64,000 nucleotides of DNA from Panopea generosa (Eukaryota; Mollusca; Bivalvia; Adapedonta; Hiatellidae), in contig CM055895.1 of NCBI GenBank assembly GCA_029582155.1, forward strand, positions 61,419,078 to 61,483,077. The letters are read 5' to 3'. This document shows positions 1 to 11,600 of the stretch, in pieces. The notes under the pieces are model-generated. The model saw nothing but the letters and a program-made list of their open reading frames with translations. It was not told the DNA's origin and did no database searches. Each line of letters begins with the position of its first letter. Position 1 is the stretch's first letter. A program made the position numbers and the translations under genes.

Positions 1-369
1 GTATTTCATCATACTATTTATAATCATTATTACATTATTGTACTTCTTTAAATTGTGTTCATTACTTGGTACAGCTGTTAAAATTGTCTAATCTTGACAT
101 AATTTTTCATTTATTTTCAATTTAGTCTGATATAACTGCTAATAAAACAGGACTTTACACCATAAAATGATCTGCTCACCTGAGGCAAGGAATCAAAGAG
201 GGCTTTCTGACAGCACTATGCCAATTGTTTTCATCCTTCTATACAAATCTATAGCATCCAATTTTTAATTAAATCTTGACTAAATTTACAAAATAATGTG
301 TGTGTTTTTAATGGGCTAAACATCATAATCATGACAGGATGTAATATTATACGATACATCCATTTTTAT

Positions 370-592
370 TCCTGGAGGGAGACCTCAGAATGAAATTGGG
401 TAGATCCACCATCCTTCCACGATTAATAACTGGCAAACTTTCTCGCATGGATATTTTTTACTCAAACCCACAACCTCAGCAGTGAAAAGTAAGTTGTCAT
501 TAGATGACAGCACTACCACCTTATTAAATAACTTGGCCAAGGAGGACGACAGACCCTCATAGTTGTTCATAGATATCACCATTACAACTCTG
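370..592 (-). mobile_element. SINE-1 family, tRNA-derived
   Basis: Reverse-strand copy with the body (accatccttccac, aactggcaaactttctc) and a degraded tRNA-like head ending near ttggccaaggaggacgac. Its Pol III A and B boxes are weak. Confidence 0.75.
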
Positions 593-777
593 ATGAAAAG
601 TTTTCATCTTGCCAAATCTGAAATTTAATGACTGCATTGCTGCCAGTGAATAATGAGAAATTGCATCATTTGGCCATGTGCATTATCAGATCTTTACCAA
701 ACTTAAACAGTGCTCATATTTAACCAAATGTCTTTGTCAAGTTTTTGAATTGGATAAGTAATGGCTGATTTATTGTC

Positions 778-1020
778 CTTGTCAGGGTCCTCTGTGTCCG
801 AGTGGTCTAAGGCTCTGTCTAAGATCTCACTCTCACCGTTAAGATTGTAGGTTCCAGTACTGCTCACTCTAAAAACTTTATGTGAGAAAATTTGCCAGTT
901 ACTTGCGGAAGGCCAGTGGTTCTATACCCAGGTTCATTCTGAAGTCCACCAATAAAACAGGATATGCCATATTTAACCTGGAATGTGTTGGAAATGGCGT
1001 TAAACCCCATTAAAAAAACT
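778..1020 (+). mobile_element. SINE-1 family, tRNA-derived
   Basis: The head carries a tRNA-like A box (tccgagtggtctaaggc) and B box (ggttccagtactgctc). The body is gagaaaatttgccagttac ttgcgg and the tail is ataaaacaggatatgcca ending in ggcgttaaacc. This is the most complete copy. Confidence 0.85.
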
Positions 1021-1029
1021 ACAAAAAAC

Positions 1030-4000
1030 CTCTCTGAATTGTCCGAATAAATTAAAAATTGCTTTATTTACCACTATCTCATATTTCGCAGGTGAGCAAA
1101 TCATGCATGAAAACTAATGTTTAAGTCTGTTTGTATAATATCATCTGCTTTGTTGATTTCACAGTGACTGCCAGCAATAATTGGTGTTGAGTAGCAGCAG
1201 CAGGTGGAGAAGTATTCACATCATGCATGTATTAATTACATGGTGTAGATTGTCCACATCAGACAGAGTTGCTAAATATAAATCTTAACAAATCATCGTT
1301 TCCATTCCATTTATGATGTATTTCAGATATTTGCTTTAAAACCAAATGAACTAAACCAAAATTGCAGCATCACAGATATTGGATATATGACTGGGTCATT
1401 GTATAACATTTGTAGCATTTGTAAAATTTTATGTAAATACTTAAAAAATGAATTTGAGGGTTTAGTGCAACACTGTTTTATCATCATACAAAAACATAAG
1501 GTAATAGAGCAGTGTTGCATTAGCCATCAGAATGTGCTAATATTAAAATTCATAATGATTCGTTGTTTATGTTCTTTAGTCGTAATTTCTTTGTACAGTT
1601 TTGCAAACACCATTTTAAGCAAATTGTATTTGAATGAATTTAATTATTATTTCTATTATCCCTAATGGAATAAGCAATATTAAAAGGTCCCGAAATAATG
1701 CTTGAGTAATACAAATTTAATTTTCTAATACATTTTAATACCAGTGCAGTGCTCCATATAATTTGCGTATTTCACTTGAATAAATTCACGGAAAACGCAA
1801 ACAATTTTGTTTTTAAGCATACCCGATACGCAAGTAATGTTCCTTTCACGCAAAACATTGTCAGTACATACGTATCCAAACAGCTGTTTCACATTTCCTG
1901 TATTTTGGTAAACAGGTTACAGCGAGATAAACTGGTTTCTGGTTATTACGGCTCATACCTCACAGGCTATTACATGTAGCAGAGTGAAAGTAGAAATGAG
2001 TACCAGTTTATTCAGCCTTCTCATACAGGAGTTTGCATATTATTCATATGTGGAATGAAAAACCTCTAGATGATCAAGATGATACACTTTGACAAAATGT
2101 TGCAGTGAGAACAAAAATCTCAGCTTGCAAAGAAAAAACACGTTCTATCCCGACTCAAAAGTACAATTTTGAGTAACTTCTTGCCACCAACACCAATTTC
2201 TTCAATAAGTATTTTAAAACTATATTATTTTGCATTGTCAACGACAAATAAGACAAGAAAATCTGAGTTGCAGGCAGCTGCATTTATGCAAGAAGAAACT
2301 AGTTTATTCAGCAACATTTGATACAATACTGATAATGTAAATCAAGAGTTGCAATTAGCAACAATTATACAATACTGTGCATTTAATATAGGCTAGTTTA
2401 ATCAAGATAAGACATTTGAATTACTTTCATTCAGACAATACTCCATGTTTCACTCAATTAATGTAAACTTACTGAGTGAAAATCACCCATTTAATTCTTT
2501 GATTATAAGATTTCACTCAATTATTTTAATTTTGAAGAGTTTTCACCCCATTCAGTCAATTCTTATCTTGAGCACTGCCAGTGGTACTGTGTTTTATATA
2601 GATTTCAATATTTCTTTTATCGGGATTTGTTTTCTGTTCTTAGGTTCAACGTCATACACACCAAATTCACACACATTAAAAATGACTTGGGTCATGGAAT
2701 AGAGAGATAAAGGAATGTTTGTTCAAATATTGAAATATTGAAAATCTTATCTGTCAAACTGTTTGATTAGATTTAAACATATTTTCAAGACAGTGTATCA
2801 GGAAAATTCAGTATGAATGTATAAAAAAAATAAAATAAAGATAAAAATGAATTTATATCATTTGAGTAGCATTTATCACAAAAATACAAATGATTTAGAA
2901 ATTCAGACCCACCAAAACATGACTAACAATATTTTGATCAGAGTCTTGAAATAGAAACAGAATTACGATTCTAAAATTGTGGATAACCTTAGCCTCATCA
3001 TTCGGGCTCTATCTTAGATCCAGAAACATCCAAATTCACCAATATCTACTAAAATACGTACTAATCTGAAGTGATTATTGCAATTTTAAGTGAGAAAGTT
3101 GTGGTGAGAAGGTCAAGTTAGGAAAATATATTATTTTGTTATCTTTAAATAGATACCTTTATAGCAGCAGGGCCTTAGTGATTCTATCTAAGAATAATAT
3201 ATTAGAAAAAAATGTTCTATTTTGAAAACCCCTGATATACTGCCTTGAAAGGATTCTTTTTCAGGTTTTCGTCCTCTTACTTTCAATGTGTTATTTGCTT
3301 TGTTAAAGAACACTAAAATTGTGATTTTGTTTCTCACGCTAAATACTTTCCTTTGTAGATTTATTAACATCTCTTAAGTTGATGTAAGTGTTGTGTATAC
3401 ATAGTGATCATATACAAATATGTTATGCAGTTGTGTGTTTTTATGTCATTCATGCTGGCTTAGCCTTTGCATGCCAGACAATGTTCTGTGGCATGCATTT
3501 GGTAAATGGTGAATCTTACATGTGGCTACTCTTTTATTTTTGTCCATTATGCTTATTTTTTATGGATGTTACTTGTCATGACACTGATGTCATGTTTAAC
3601 CACCATGGGGTTCAAATATTTTTTTTTACATAGCTTCTGCATATATGAAGGACACTTTAAAAAAAAACTACAGTTGTGAGGGATTAGATATTTTATGTGT
3701 CTGTCGACCTTTACAGCAGTCGGGGCCCCCTTTTGATTAAATTTTTGATAAAATTTTCATATAGCCTTCAGTGAAGGTAATTCTAGCTTTAATATTCCCA
3801 TTCAACATTTAAGTACTTTTTACTCAGACAGCTGATATTGGAGAAAGGAAATATACATATTTATCATTAAAATGGAATTGTCGCCTCTCTCCTGATACAT
3901 GGATATAAGGATCAGTAATGTGTGGCAAGAAAATATAGGTCAAGTCGGGATCATCTGTGTTTTTCTTATCTGTCATCAAGTATTAAAGCTATATTTGTTC

Positions 4001-4100
4001 ATTTATATTTAGAATGTAGGTCAATAATGCTATTGTTAGGAGTATAAAATTAAATTTTCTATATGACAAAGTATATGAATTATTGCAGATTTGATTCAGC
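1030..4100. other. upstream intron, no feature recognised
   Basis: AT-rich sequence with many in-frame stops. I found no exon with homology to the N-terminal OGDH segment before RGHH and no mobile element with clear ends. A few 60-90 codon open frames look random. Confidence 0.6.
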
Positions 4101-4104
4101 TTGT

Positions 4105-4352
4105 GTTTTTATTCCTTTACTCCATAGATACTCGTTTTCCCGCACCACTCACAGAAGGCCTTTGAAAACAGTGCAGGAAGAGTTCAGATTGTTCGTAACG
4201 AGCAATCTGTACACTTTATGCACTGTTTTCCACTCTGTCAGTTAATATAAACATGATTCACCCAATAATTCAAAAGCCTTCTATATTTGGTGTCCAAAGG
4301 CGTCTATATTAGAGGTGTCCAAAGGCGTCTATATAAAGTAAAGGGTTATCAC
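4105..4352. mobile_element. TTAA-type palindromic MITE, copy 1
   Basis: Reverse-oriented copy: it starts at tttactccatagatactcg and ends gtctatataaagtaaagggtt. The central hairpin (ggaagagttcagattg...gagcaatctgtacac) is partly decayed, as is the left end. Confidence 0.78.
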
Positions 4353-4364
4353 TTGTTTCGAACT

Positions 4365-4428
4365 GGGAGGTGCGGGGGGAGTGGGTGGGGGTAGGTGCGG
4401 GGGGAGTGGGAGGGGGGTGGGTGCGGGG
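4365..4428 (+). repeat. G-rich tract
   Basis: The + strand holds about twelve runs of three or more G in 64 bp (ggggggagtgggtggggg is typical), starting about a dozen bases after MITE copy 1. It could form G-quadruplexes. Confidence 0.8.
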
Positions 4429-4537
4429 TAGTAATATTGTATTTCCTTCAGTCTGTTTTGTTTCTAATCTGTAAGTAAATAAATAAAACACCTGCCGCTT
4501 TCAAAACTTTACACGCATACTGTCAACCATATGAAGG

Positions 4538-4765
4538 GTCCTCCATGGCCAAGTGGTCGAAGGCACCTTCTCAAGATCACATACTTCTCACTGCTAAGGT
4601 CATAGATTCTAGTCTGGCTTGCTCAATAAAACATTATGTGGGAAAATTTGCCAGTTACTTGCAGAAGGGTGGTGGTTCTTGTAAGAATCGTCTTCTTCCA
4701 CCAATAAAACAGGTTATGCCATATGTAACCTGAAATGTGTTGAAAATGGCGTTAAAACTACATTC
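4538..4765 (+). mobile_element. SINE-1 family, tRNA-derived
   Basis: Head ggccaagtggtcgaaggc, shared body gggaaaatttgccagttact tgcagaagg, tail ending gaaaatggcgttaaaac. Confidence 0.85.
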
Positions 4766-5535
4766 AACCACATATTGATAATTCTTTTGTAAATAGGGTC
4801 AGTAACTCAAAGGTTAAGGACACTGTCACTCTAATCATGCAAAAGTAAAAATAGCTGATGAATGTAAAACATAACTCATAATCTCATATATCTTCGACAA
4901 CGTTTCAGATTTCATACACTTTTAGTTTAATGTTAATTCCCTGTCTATAGGTTTAAATGCTCCCAAAAAATAACAAGGGTTGAGGTGCACATGGTTTACC
5001 TGTTGTTCCATCCACTATCTGGTCTGGAACATAACTTTCCTGTCCTGAGCATTACTTGAACACCATGGAAGATAGTTCCTTCAAACTTTGTATGTTTGGG
5101 AAGCAAAAATAAGGTGTATTGTACGAAGGTATAATTGTAGGTTCAAGAACATATTTACGTTATTTCTCACATTTTCATTTTAAAAGATGTTTGAGCTACA
5201 AGATTGGATTTAAAACATTGCTTTTAAACTGGAAAATCTATTTAAGTCTACCCTGGGTGTGTAGGCCAAATTAGTAAATCGCATTTCAGTATAATTTTTT
5301 GAATGTTTAAATATATTCCCTTATGGCAATACAGGATCAGAGAGTACATGTAAATAATTATAGAGGCATGATGATTATATTGAAATTTATTTATTTTTTT
5401 TCAGTTTTGAAATTTTGAAAAATCCTGATAAACTTCCTTCAATGGATAATAAGCTAGCATTTTGTATTAAACATGCACAACAAGAAACATAAATTTGAAG
5501 CAATTAATCTATCCCCGTATTATATGGTATTGTAG

Positions 5536-5638
5536 ACCCGTGGACACAATATAGCATCCTTAGATCCACTTGGTATCTGTGATGCAGACCTGGACTCAGA
5601 AACCCCAAAGGAACTTGTCCTGGACAACTATTCGTTAG
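5536..5638 (+). CDS. OGDH: OGDH alternative exon A (Ca2+-motif form)
   Basis: The exon follows a ttgtag acceptor and ends before a gtaggt donor. It enters in phase 0 and leaves in phase 1. It reads [20 protein letters not shown] and then [14 protein letters not shown], matching the RGHH..QLDPLGILDADLDS segment of vertebrate OGDH. DADLDS is the motif proposed as a Ca2+ site in mammalian E1. A second GT lies 4 nt downstream (GTAGGTAA); using it would shift the frame into a stop. Exon B is its alternative. Confidence 0.9.
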
Positions 5639-8600
5639 GTAGGTAAAGTGGTGGCCATCTTGGCTGGTATCCATAACAACAGTGGGGAATTGTGGAAAAT
5701 ATATATGTATTAACATATATATACTTCCTTTTTTGTTTGTTGCTGTTTACTGTTTAATATTGTTTGCTGGCGATGCAGCAGGTGTTTCATGTTTGAATTG
5801 TTAGATATATATAGACACACTTAGGGTATCTTAGTAACCTAACTGTTGAATTGTGGGATATCCTGTTAGTATGCTATGTATGGCATCTTAGGTAGCTAGG
5901 TGCATGTCTGTGTGTACTAACTACCTGTGGTTAGCATAAAATAACCAAAACTTATATTTTTAGCAGGTAGACAAACCAGTCTGAGGGAGAAATAAATGGA
6001 GACAAACTTTACTAATCTTTTTTTTTTTTTTGGTAATATTATACTTCGTTTACAGAGGAAAGTTTTTAAAAATTTAAATTATTTCTTGCAGTATGTTAAA
6101 TACAAGTAGTGTTTTTAGATAGATTTTTGTTGTTAAAGGGACACACTGCAATGTTGAAACCAAATTTACAATTTACACATATTGACGCAGTATATCAATC
6201 TTTACACCCCCGTGAACATATAACCATTCTGAAATATTATTCTGCGTGTACAGCTATCTGAAACTTAATCTTTATGAAACTATTAATACATTTTGTAAAA
6301 CTACTGTAGTGGTGTGACATGTTAGTTTAGGGGAAAAAAAATACAATTTAAATTTTTCACGATTCTAGTGAAAACTGATGAAATAATAATTAAATTTTAA
6401 GCTCTTTATCCTGGTTGCCCACAATGAATGAGCGGAAAGACTACAAAGAGGAAAATTAAAAAGATTTTATTTTTCTCATCATTAAAAAATCATTAGGATT
6501 GGAGCTAAAAATAGGGTTTGCAGGGAAACCGAAACAAACACTTTTTTGTTATGCCTCGTTTAAAAAAATACACCAATATAGAGATGACAGTTAGGGTCTA
6601 TATATTAATACTGGGGTATTTTAACATCATTTGATTAATATAAGAGATATATATATATATATAGAAGCAGTTTTCAAAAACTTTGTTGTGTAAAATTTGA
6701 CCAAAATTGTTATGTGTCCCTTTGATGGTCAGGTATGCATCCCAGAATTTGGAAATCGTTAGGACTGCCCAGCTAGAAGATCAAGGACACAGATTTTTTA
6801 ACTAAGTATCTTTAAATCACAGTATAGTATGAATTATGTTTTCTTTCACAGACTGGTTGAAATTTTGACAATGTGGAACATGGGCGTGCTACACTACCTT
6901 AACTCTAGTCACCTTTTTGTTCTGTGTTAGTTAACTTATAAACAACCTTTCTTTTCAGCATTATAAGGTTCTTTCGAGCTTAGACACATTTTTTTAACTT
7001 CTCATACCCTAGACAGACTCATGGCCTGTTTGCAGATGCACTGGGTTGGCTTGGTAATCAGTTTTATGCAGACAGCTCCGTCATTACTCACATGAGCCTA
7101 TGCATCATTCGCCTATATTCTATATTAGTTAACACATGGTATGAAATCCAAGATGTCATGTATGATGTTTGTTAGATGGCAATTAACCTCATACACTGCC
7201 TATTCGTACGAAGTCATCAACACTAACCCTGTGGGTGCAAGCATGCCGTGAAGGTAATACACCGTACTTACTAGCCACTCATATGTTTTTGTTGTCTTTG
7301 AACTTTCCTTGTAGCTCCGAGGCCACCATTATGCTGACTTAGACCCACTTGGAATCACAAAACCCTTTCAAGAAGCACTCAAGCACCCAGAATTTGGTAA
7401 GGTGAAACTGACAAGTCCTTTTTTTATGGGACGTCTTGCATGATGTCATTGTGGACGGTCGGCTGGTTCGTTCTGGCGTTTAGCTTGCTATGTTTTAACA
7501 AGTTGATTTCACACTCCAAGACTTAATATCACATCACTAATAATTTATATAAGGCGTAGGTTATTAAGTTATATTAGTTTGTGGGTTCTGTTATTGTGAA
7601 TGTTGTACTGACCATTTCTAGAGCAGCTTTTTAATGTGCATGCACTTTGGGCTTTCAATATGATGATGTTTTGTGTTGTATAATCTTGTTGGTACTTTCA
7701 TAATTATATGAGAAGTTCAAATATTTCCAATTCGCAGAAAAAGATTCTAAGACACTTGTAATGCTTCTACTCAACTGGTCTATAGGGTAAATATGTGATA
7801 TTTTATACAGTGTGTTTGTGTGTGTATAAGAAATACAACACTATTGGCAAGGGTGTTGCATATTTCAAGCCAGTCTTTTCGTGCTAGGAAAATAATTGTA
7901 CTAACAATTTTTTGAGAATGCCGGGAACTTTTACTCATTTCATTTTGCAAGTTTGCAAGTGCTGCTTTCACTCCCTGCATACATTTACAATGTCCTTTTC
8001 TGAAAAAACCTGAGACGTAAATTTAATCCCTTCATGCAGTTTCAATGTAATTATTTGATTTATATGAAAAAAATAAATTGAGACATACATGTGTTACACT
8101 ATATTTTTAGCTCACCTGAGCAAAGCCCAATGTTAGCTGTTCTGATCATCCTGTGCCCGCCTATTGTCCTGTCATTAACTTTTGAAACTGTTTGACAGTT
8201 TCAGCAAATTTGGTGTGAAACATTGTTTCATAAAGTTCCCTCAAGCTTGTTCAAATCAATTTGACCCCACCCCAGGTCTTATCAGGTTTGTTTCTTCAAA
8301 ATTTCAAAAATATATTTCTCTGAAAATGTAAGGCATGGAGCTTTGATATTTTGCATGTAGTATCACCTGATATCAGTTTCTCTCAGATTTGTTCAAGCCA
8401 TGACACTAGGGTCAATATTTACCCGCCCAAGGAACAGTTTATAATAGGGAAATTTTCATTAAAATACTTTTCTCAAGAACTGACCAGCCAAATTTGTTTA
8501 TATTTAGTATAAATGGTCGCTATGAAAAGGGTTTTTAAATTTGTTCAAATAAAGGGGTTCGGTTCCATTGGGGTCCAGTAAAGTGATTTTGATTTTTACA

Positions 8601-11600
8601 TACCTTATATCGTCGGCCATAAGTCGAATTTTTCAGACTCCAAAATCACTCTCTGAATCCCTACTCGACTTATGGCCCCGTCCTAGTCCCGAGTGATGAT
8701 TTTTTTTACCAACGGTCAGCTCCTACTGAAGTTTTGAACGTCGAATTTCAGTTTCAGCAACAGTCTATATGAACAATGACACCAAAGTGCAGAATTGAAT
8801 TACACTCTTGTCAATCAACTATGCATCTCGCAAACACAAAGGATGATTACGTCATACGTGGAAAGTTACTTTGTTCATGGAAAACTCTGATTGACAGTTG
8901 AAAAAAATGATCGGTTTCAATTAGACGCTTGATGTTTTAACTCTATGCAAGGGAAACCTTGATCTTGGTCAGCCGAACGATTGCGTTGCCTAGCAACCTA
9001 TACGATGTTGGCACGGGGTGTAAACATATATGTCAAAAATTGCCTTGGGATATTTGGGTCAGAAGTAACCGATTATTGCAATTTGCATTCCCACATATGT
9101 GGTGACACTTATCCACGGATTACAGAATATACCAAATATTCAACAGATGACTCCATTTGTTTGTCGGCATCATATTTGCCGTTGATTCGATAACGGTACA
9201 TGAACGTATACTGGCGTAAGGTCAGTTGTGAGTGCAGGCAATCGCTACTGTAGGAATTTTAATATTTAGGTGACCAAAATCTCACCCACTTCCTTTTCGA
9301 AAATTCTGGGTCGACTTAAGGAAGGGTCAATGCAAAAAACTGAGATCTGAAGGTCAAAAAGTCCCCTCGACTTATGGCCCGACTCGCCTTATGGCCGACG
9401 ATATACGGGTAGGAATACTATGGGAAAACCGGAAATTATGTTTTTCTCATTTATTGTAGGTATTTTTTCAAATATCTAGATGTCATGGGCATTGTTTAAT
9501 CATAACAGCTGGGAGTGTGTCCTTTAAAGGGAAATTAATACATGTAATGGTCAGCAGGGACCCAAAAAGGGGACAAATTGTGAATTTCTAAAAATCAAAA
9601 AATCTTCTTTTGTTCATATTTGGTATAAATGGTCCATGTGAGTAGGGGTTTCAAGTTCATTAAAATAAAGGGACTAGTGTTCATTGGGGTCCAGAAAGGG
9701 GACTTTAGTTTTTACATAGGAATACTATGTGAACACAGATAATTCTCAAAGTTTGAAAAGAAGTAACAGGTGAAATAAGGTGAGCGACTTAGGCCCATTT
9801 TGGCCTCTTGTTATTTTAGTTTAGTTCTAGGAAAATGAGTGCTTGATACGTTCAATCTAATTGCTATTATTGTTTTAACTAGAAAAGAAAACGGTTGTAT
9901 TTGCATCTGCAGTATTTTGTATATACCGGTAGGTAAGATTGTGAAATACACCTTGCAACTAATGTAATTGATCCATAATCAAATTGTTTGTCACTCACTC
10001 GCTGTGAGAAAGGTTGGGATTTGGACTAAATTATTTCCAATGGTAGGGAAATATTTCGGGAGAGACTATTGTAGCATATTTTCAATGTGTAATCAGTGAC
10101 CAGTATGATCCAAGGTGCTGTTTCTAATCACCACCTATCTCTTACAGCCGAGGTCATGGGTTCAAGCTTAGATCAGTCCAAAAACATTATATGGGACAGT
10201 TTGCCAGTTACTTGCAGAAGGACAGTGGTTCCACTCAGATTCATTCCGAGGTCTTCCTTCATCAATGAAACTGCATATGCCATATGTAACCTGTCATGTG
10301 TTTAACCTCATGCAAACAAGAGCCAGATTTCAACTTTGTATTAACAGTGATCTCAGAATATACTTGTTCGAATTTAAATATTTAAAAACAATTGCTATAG
10401 TTTTTGCCACATTTTCCGTTAGTATAGAATTTTATGAAGCTTCTCAGTATTTAAGCTCAAAGTATGTAAATACAATATCAGAAATAAAATCACATGTTAG
10501 TGTGCAGATTTTTTGGTATTACCTCAAAAACATACCTGTCCTTGAAAGTTGGCAAAATAATGTAGATTTAACAAGCAATGCTTAAAAAATATTTAAAATT
10601 GTTTCCATCTAGAACTTACATTTATGCATGCAAGTAATATTAGTTTTCATGAAAGTGGTAATTACAAGCTTGAATTTAACTGTTTAATGTTTACACAAAC
10701 AAAATCATTTCGGCAGAGTTTCAATTGTTTTTCAATTTTGTAATAAAAATATTGTGTTTATTTAATATTTTGATATAGTGTATGGATACATTTTGCTTGA
10801 AACCTCACAAAATACTCTCTGATACGTATTCTTATGACAATCAAAATAAAAAAAAAACACTTTACCGCATAATTTGTGAAAAAAATAGTTCTTAAAGTAT
10901 GCCATTGTAAAATAAACTGCATTTGCAGAATTAACGTTTTTATACTAATTCAGCATATTTGTATAAATATTAAGATTTCTACTATATTTCATATCCAAGT
11001 TAAATTGCCTTAAACAATTATTTTATACCAGTATGCATATTTCATATATTGAACACAATATAAGAGACCAGTTTTAAGTGTATCTGTAAATGATTGTGCC
11101 ATCCAAAATATGGTCAATTGTAGTATAGCGATACGTAGTGACTTTGGCAGGTCTGGACAAAATTGCTTCCATTTGTGCGCAGGACTGGTGCGCATGAAAA
11201 ACTATAGCAATCATCCACAACAGTTGATTATTAAAAAGGTTAAATGATCTCGAAAGTTGCAGTTTCATGCATCTTATGAGGTTATCTTATAATGTTTGTT
11301 ATTACATTTCTTCAGAAATACTTCAGTTTATGGTAAACAATTTCATCTATTCATACATAATGATATGCTTAATTTTTTTACGCTGCTATCATTTTATTTC
11401 AAGCAATTTTCTCCCTGTTACTCTCAGCATTTACAACATGCACATATTTAAGTAACATGAGTTTAGGCAGTCAGTATTTTGCTATTTCAGCAGTGTTTGC
11501 ATATACTTGGTATAATAAATGCAAAGTGGGAAGGTATTTTGCTGTTTGTTGCAAGGTATATTAAAATCAAACGGTCGGTTTATTGCTGTTTCACCTGTAT

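Noticed and set aside
1-5535. Upstream OGDH exon ending in the IRAYQ-type segment
   Set aside because: No matching coding segment with a phase-0 donor was found, so the N-terminal exons are taken to lie outside the window.
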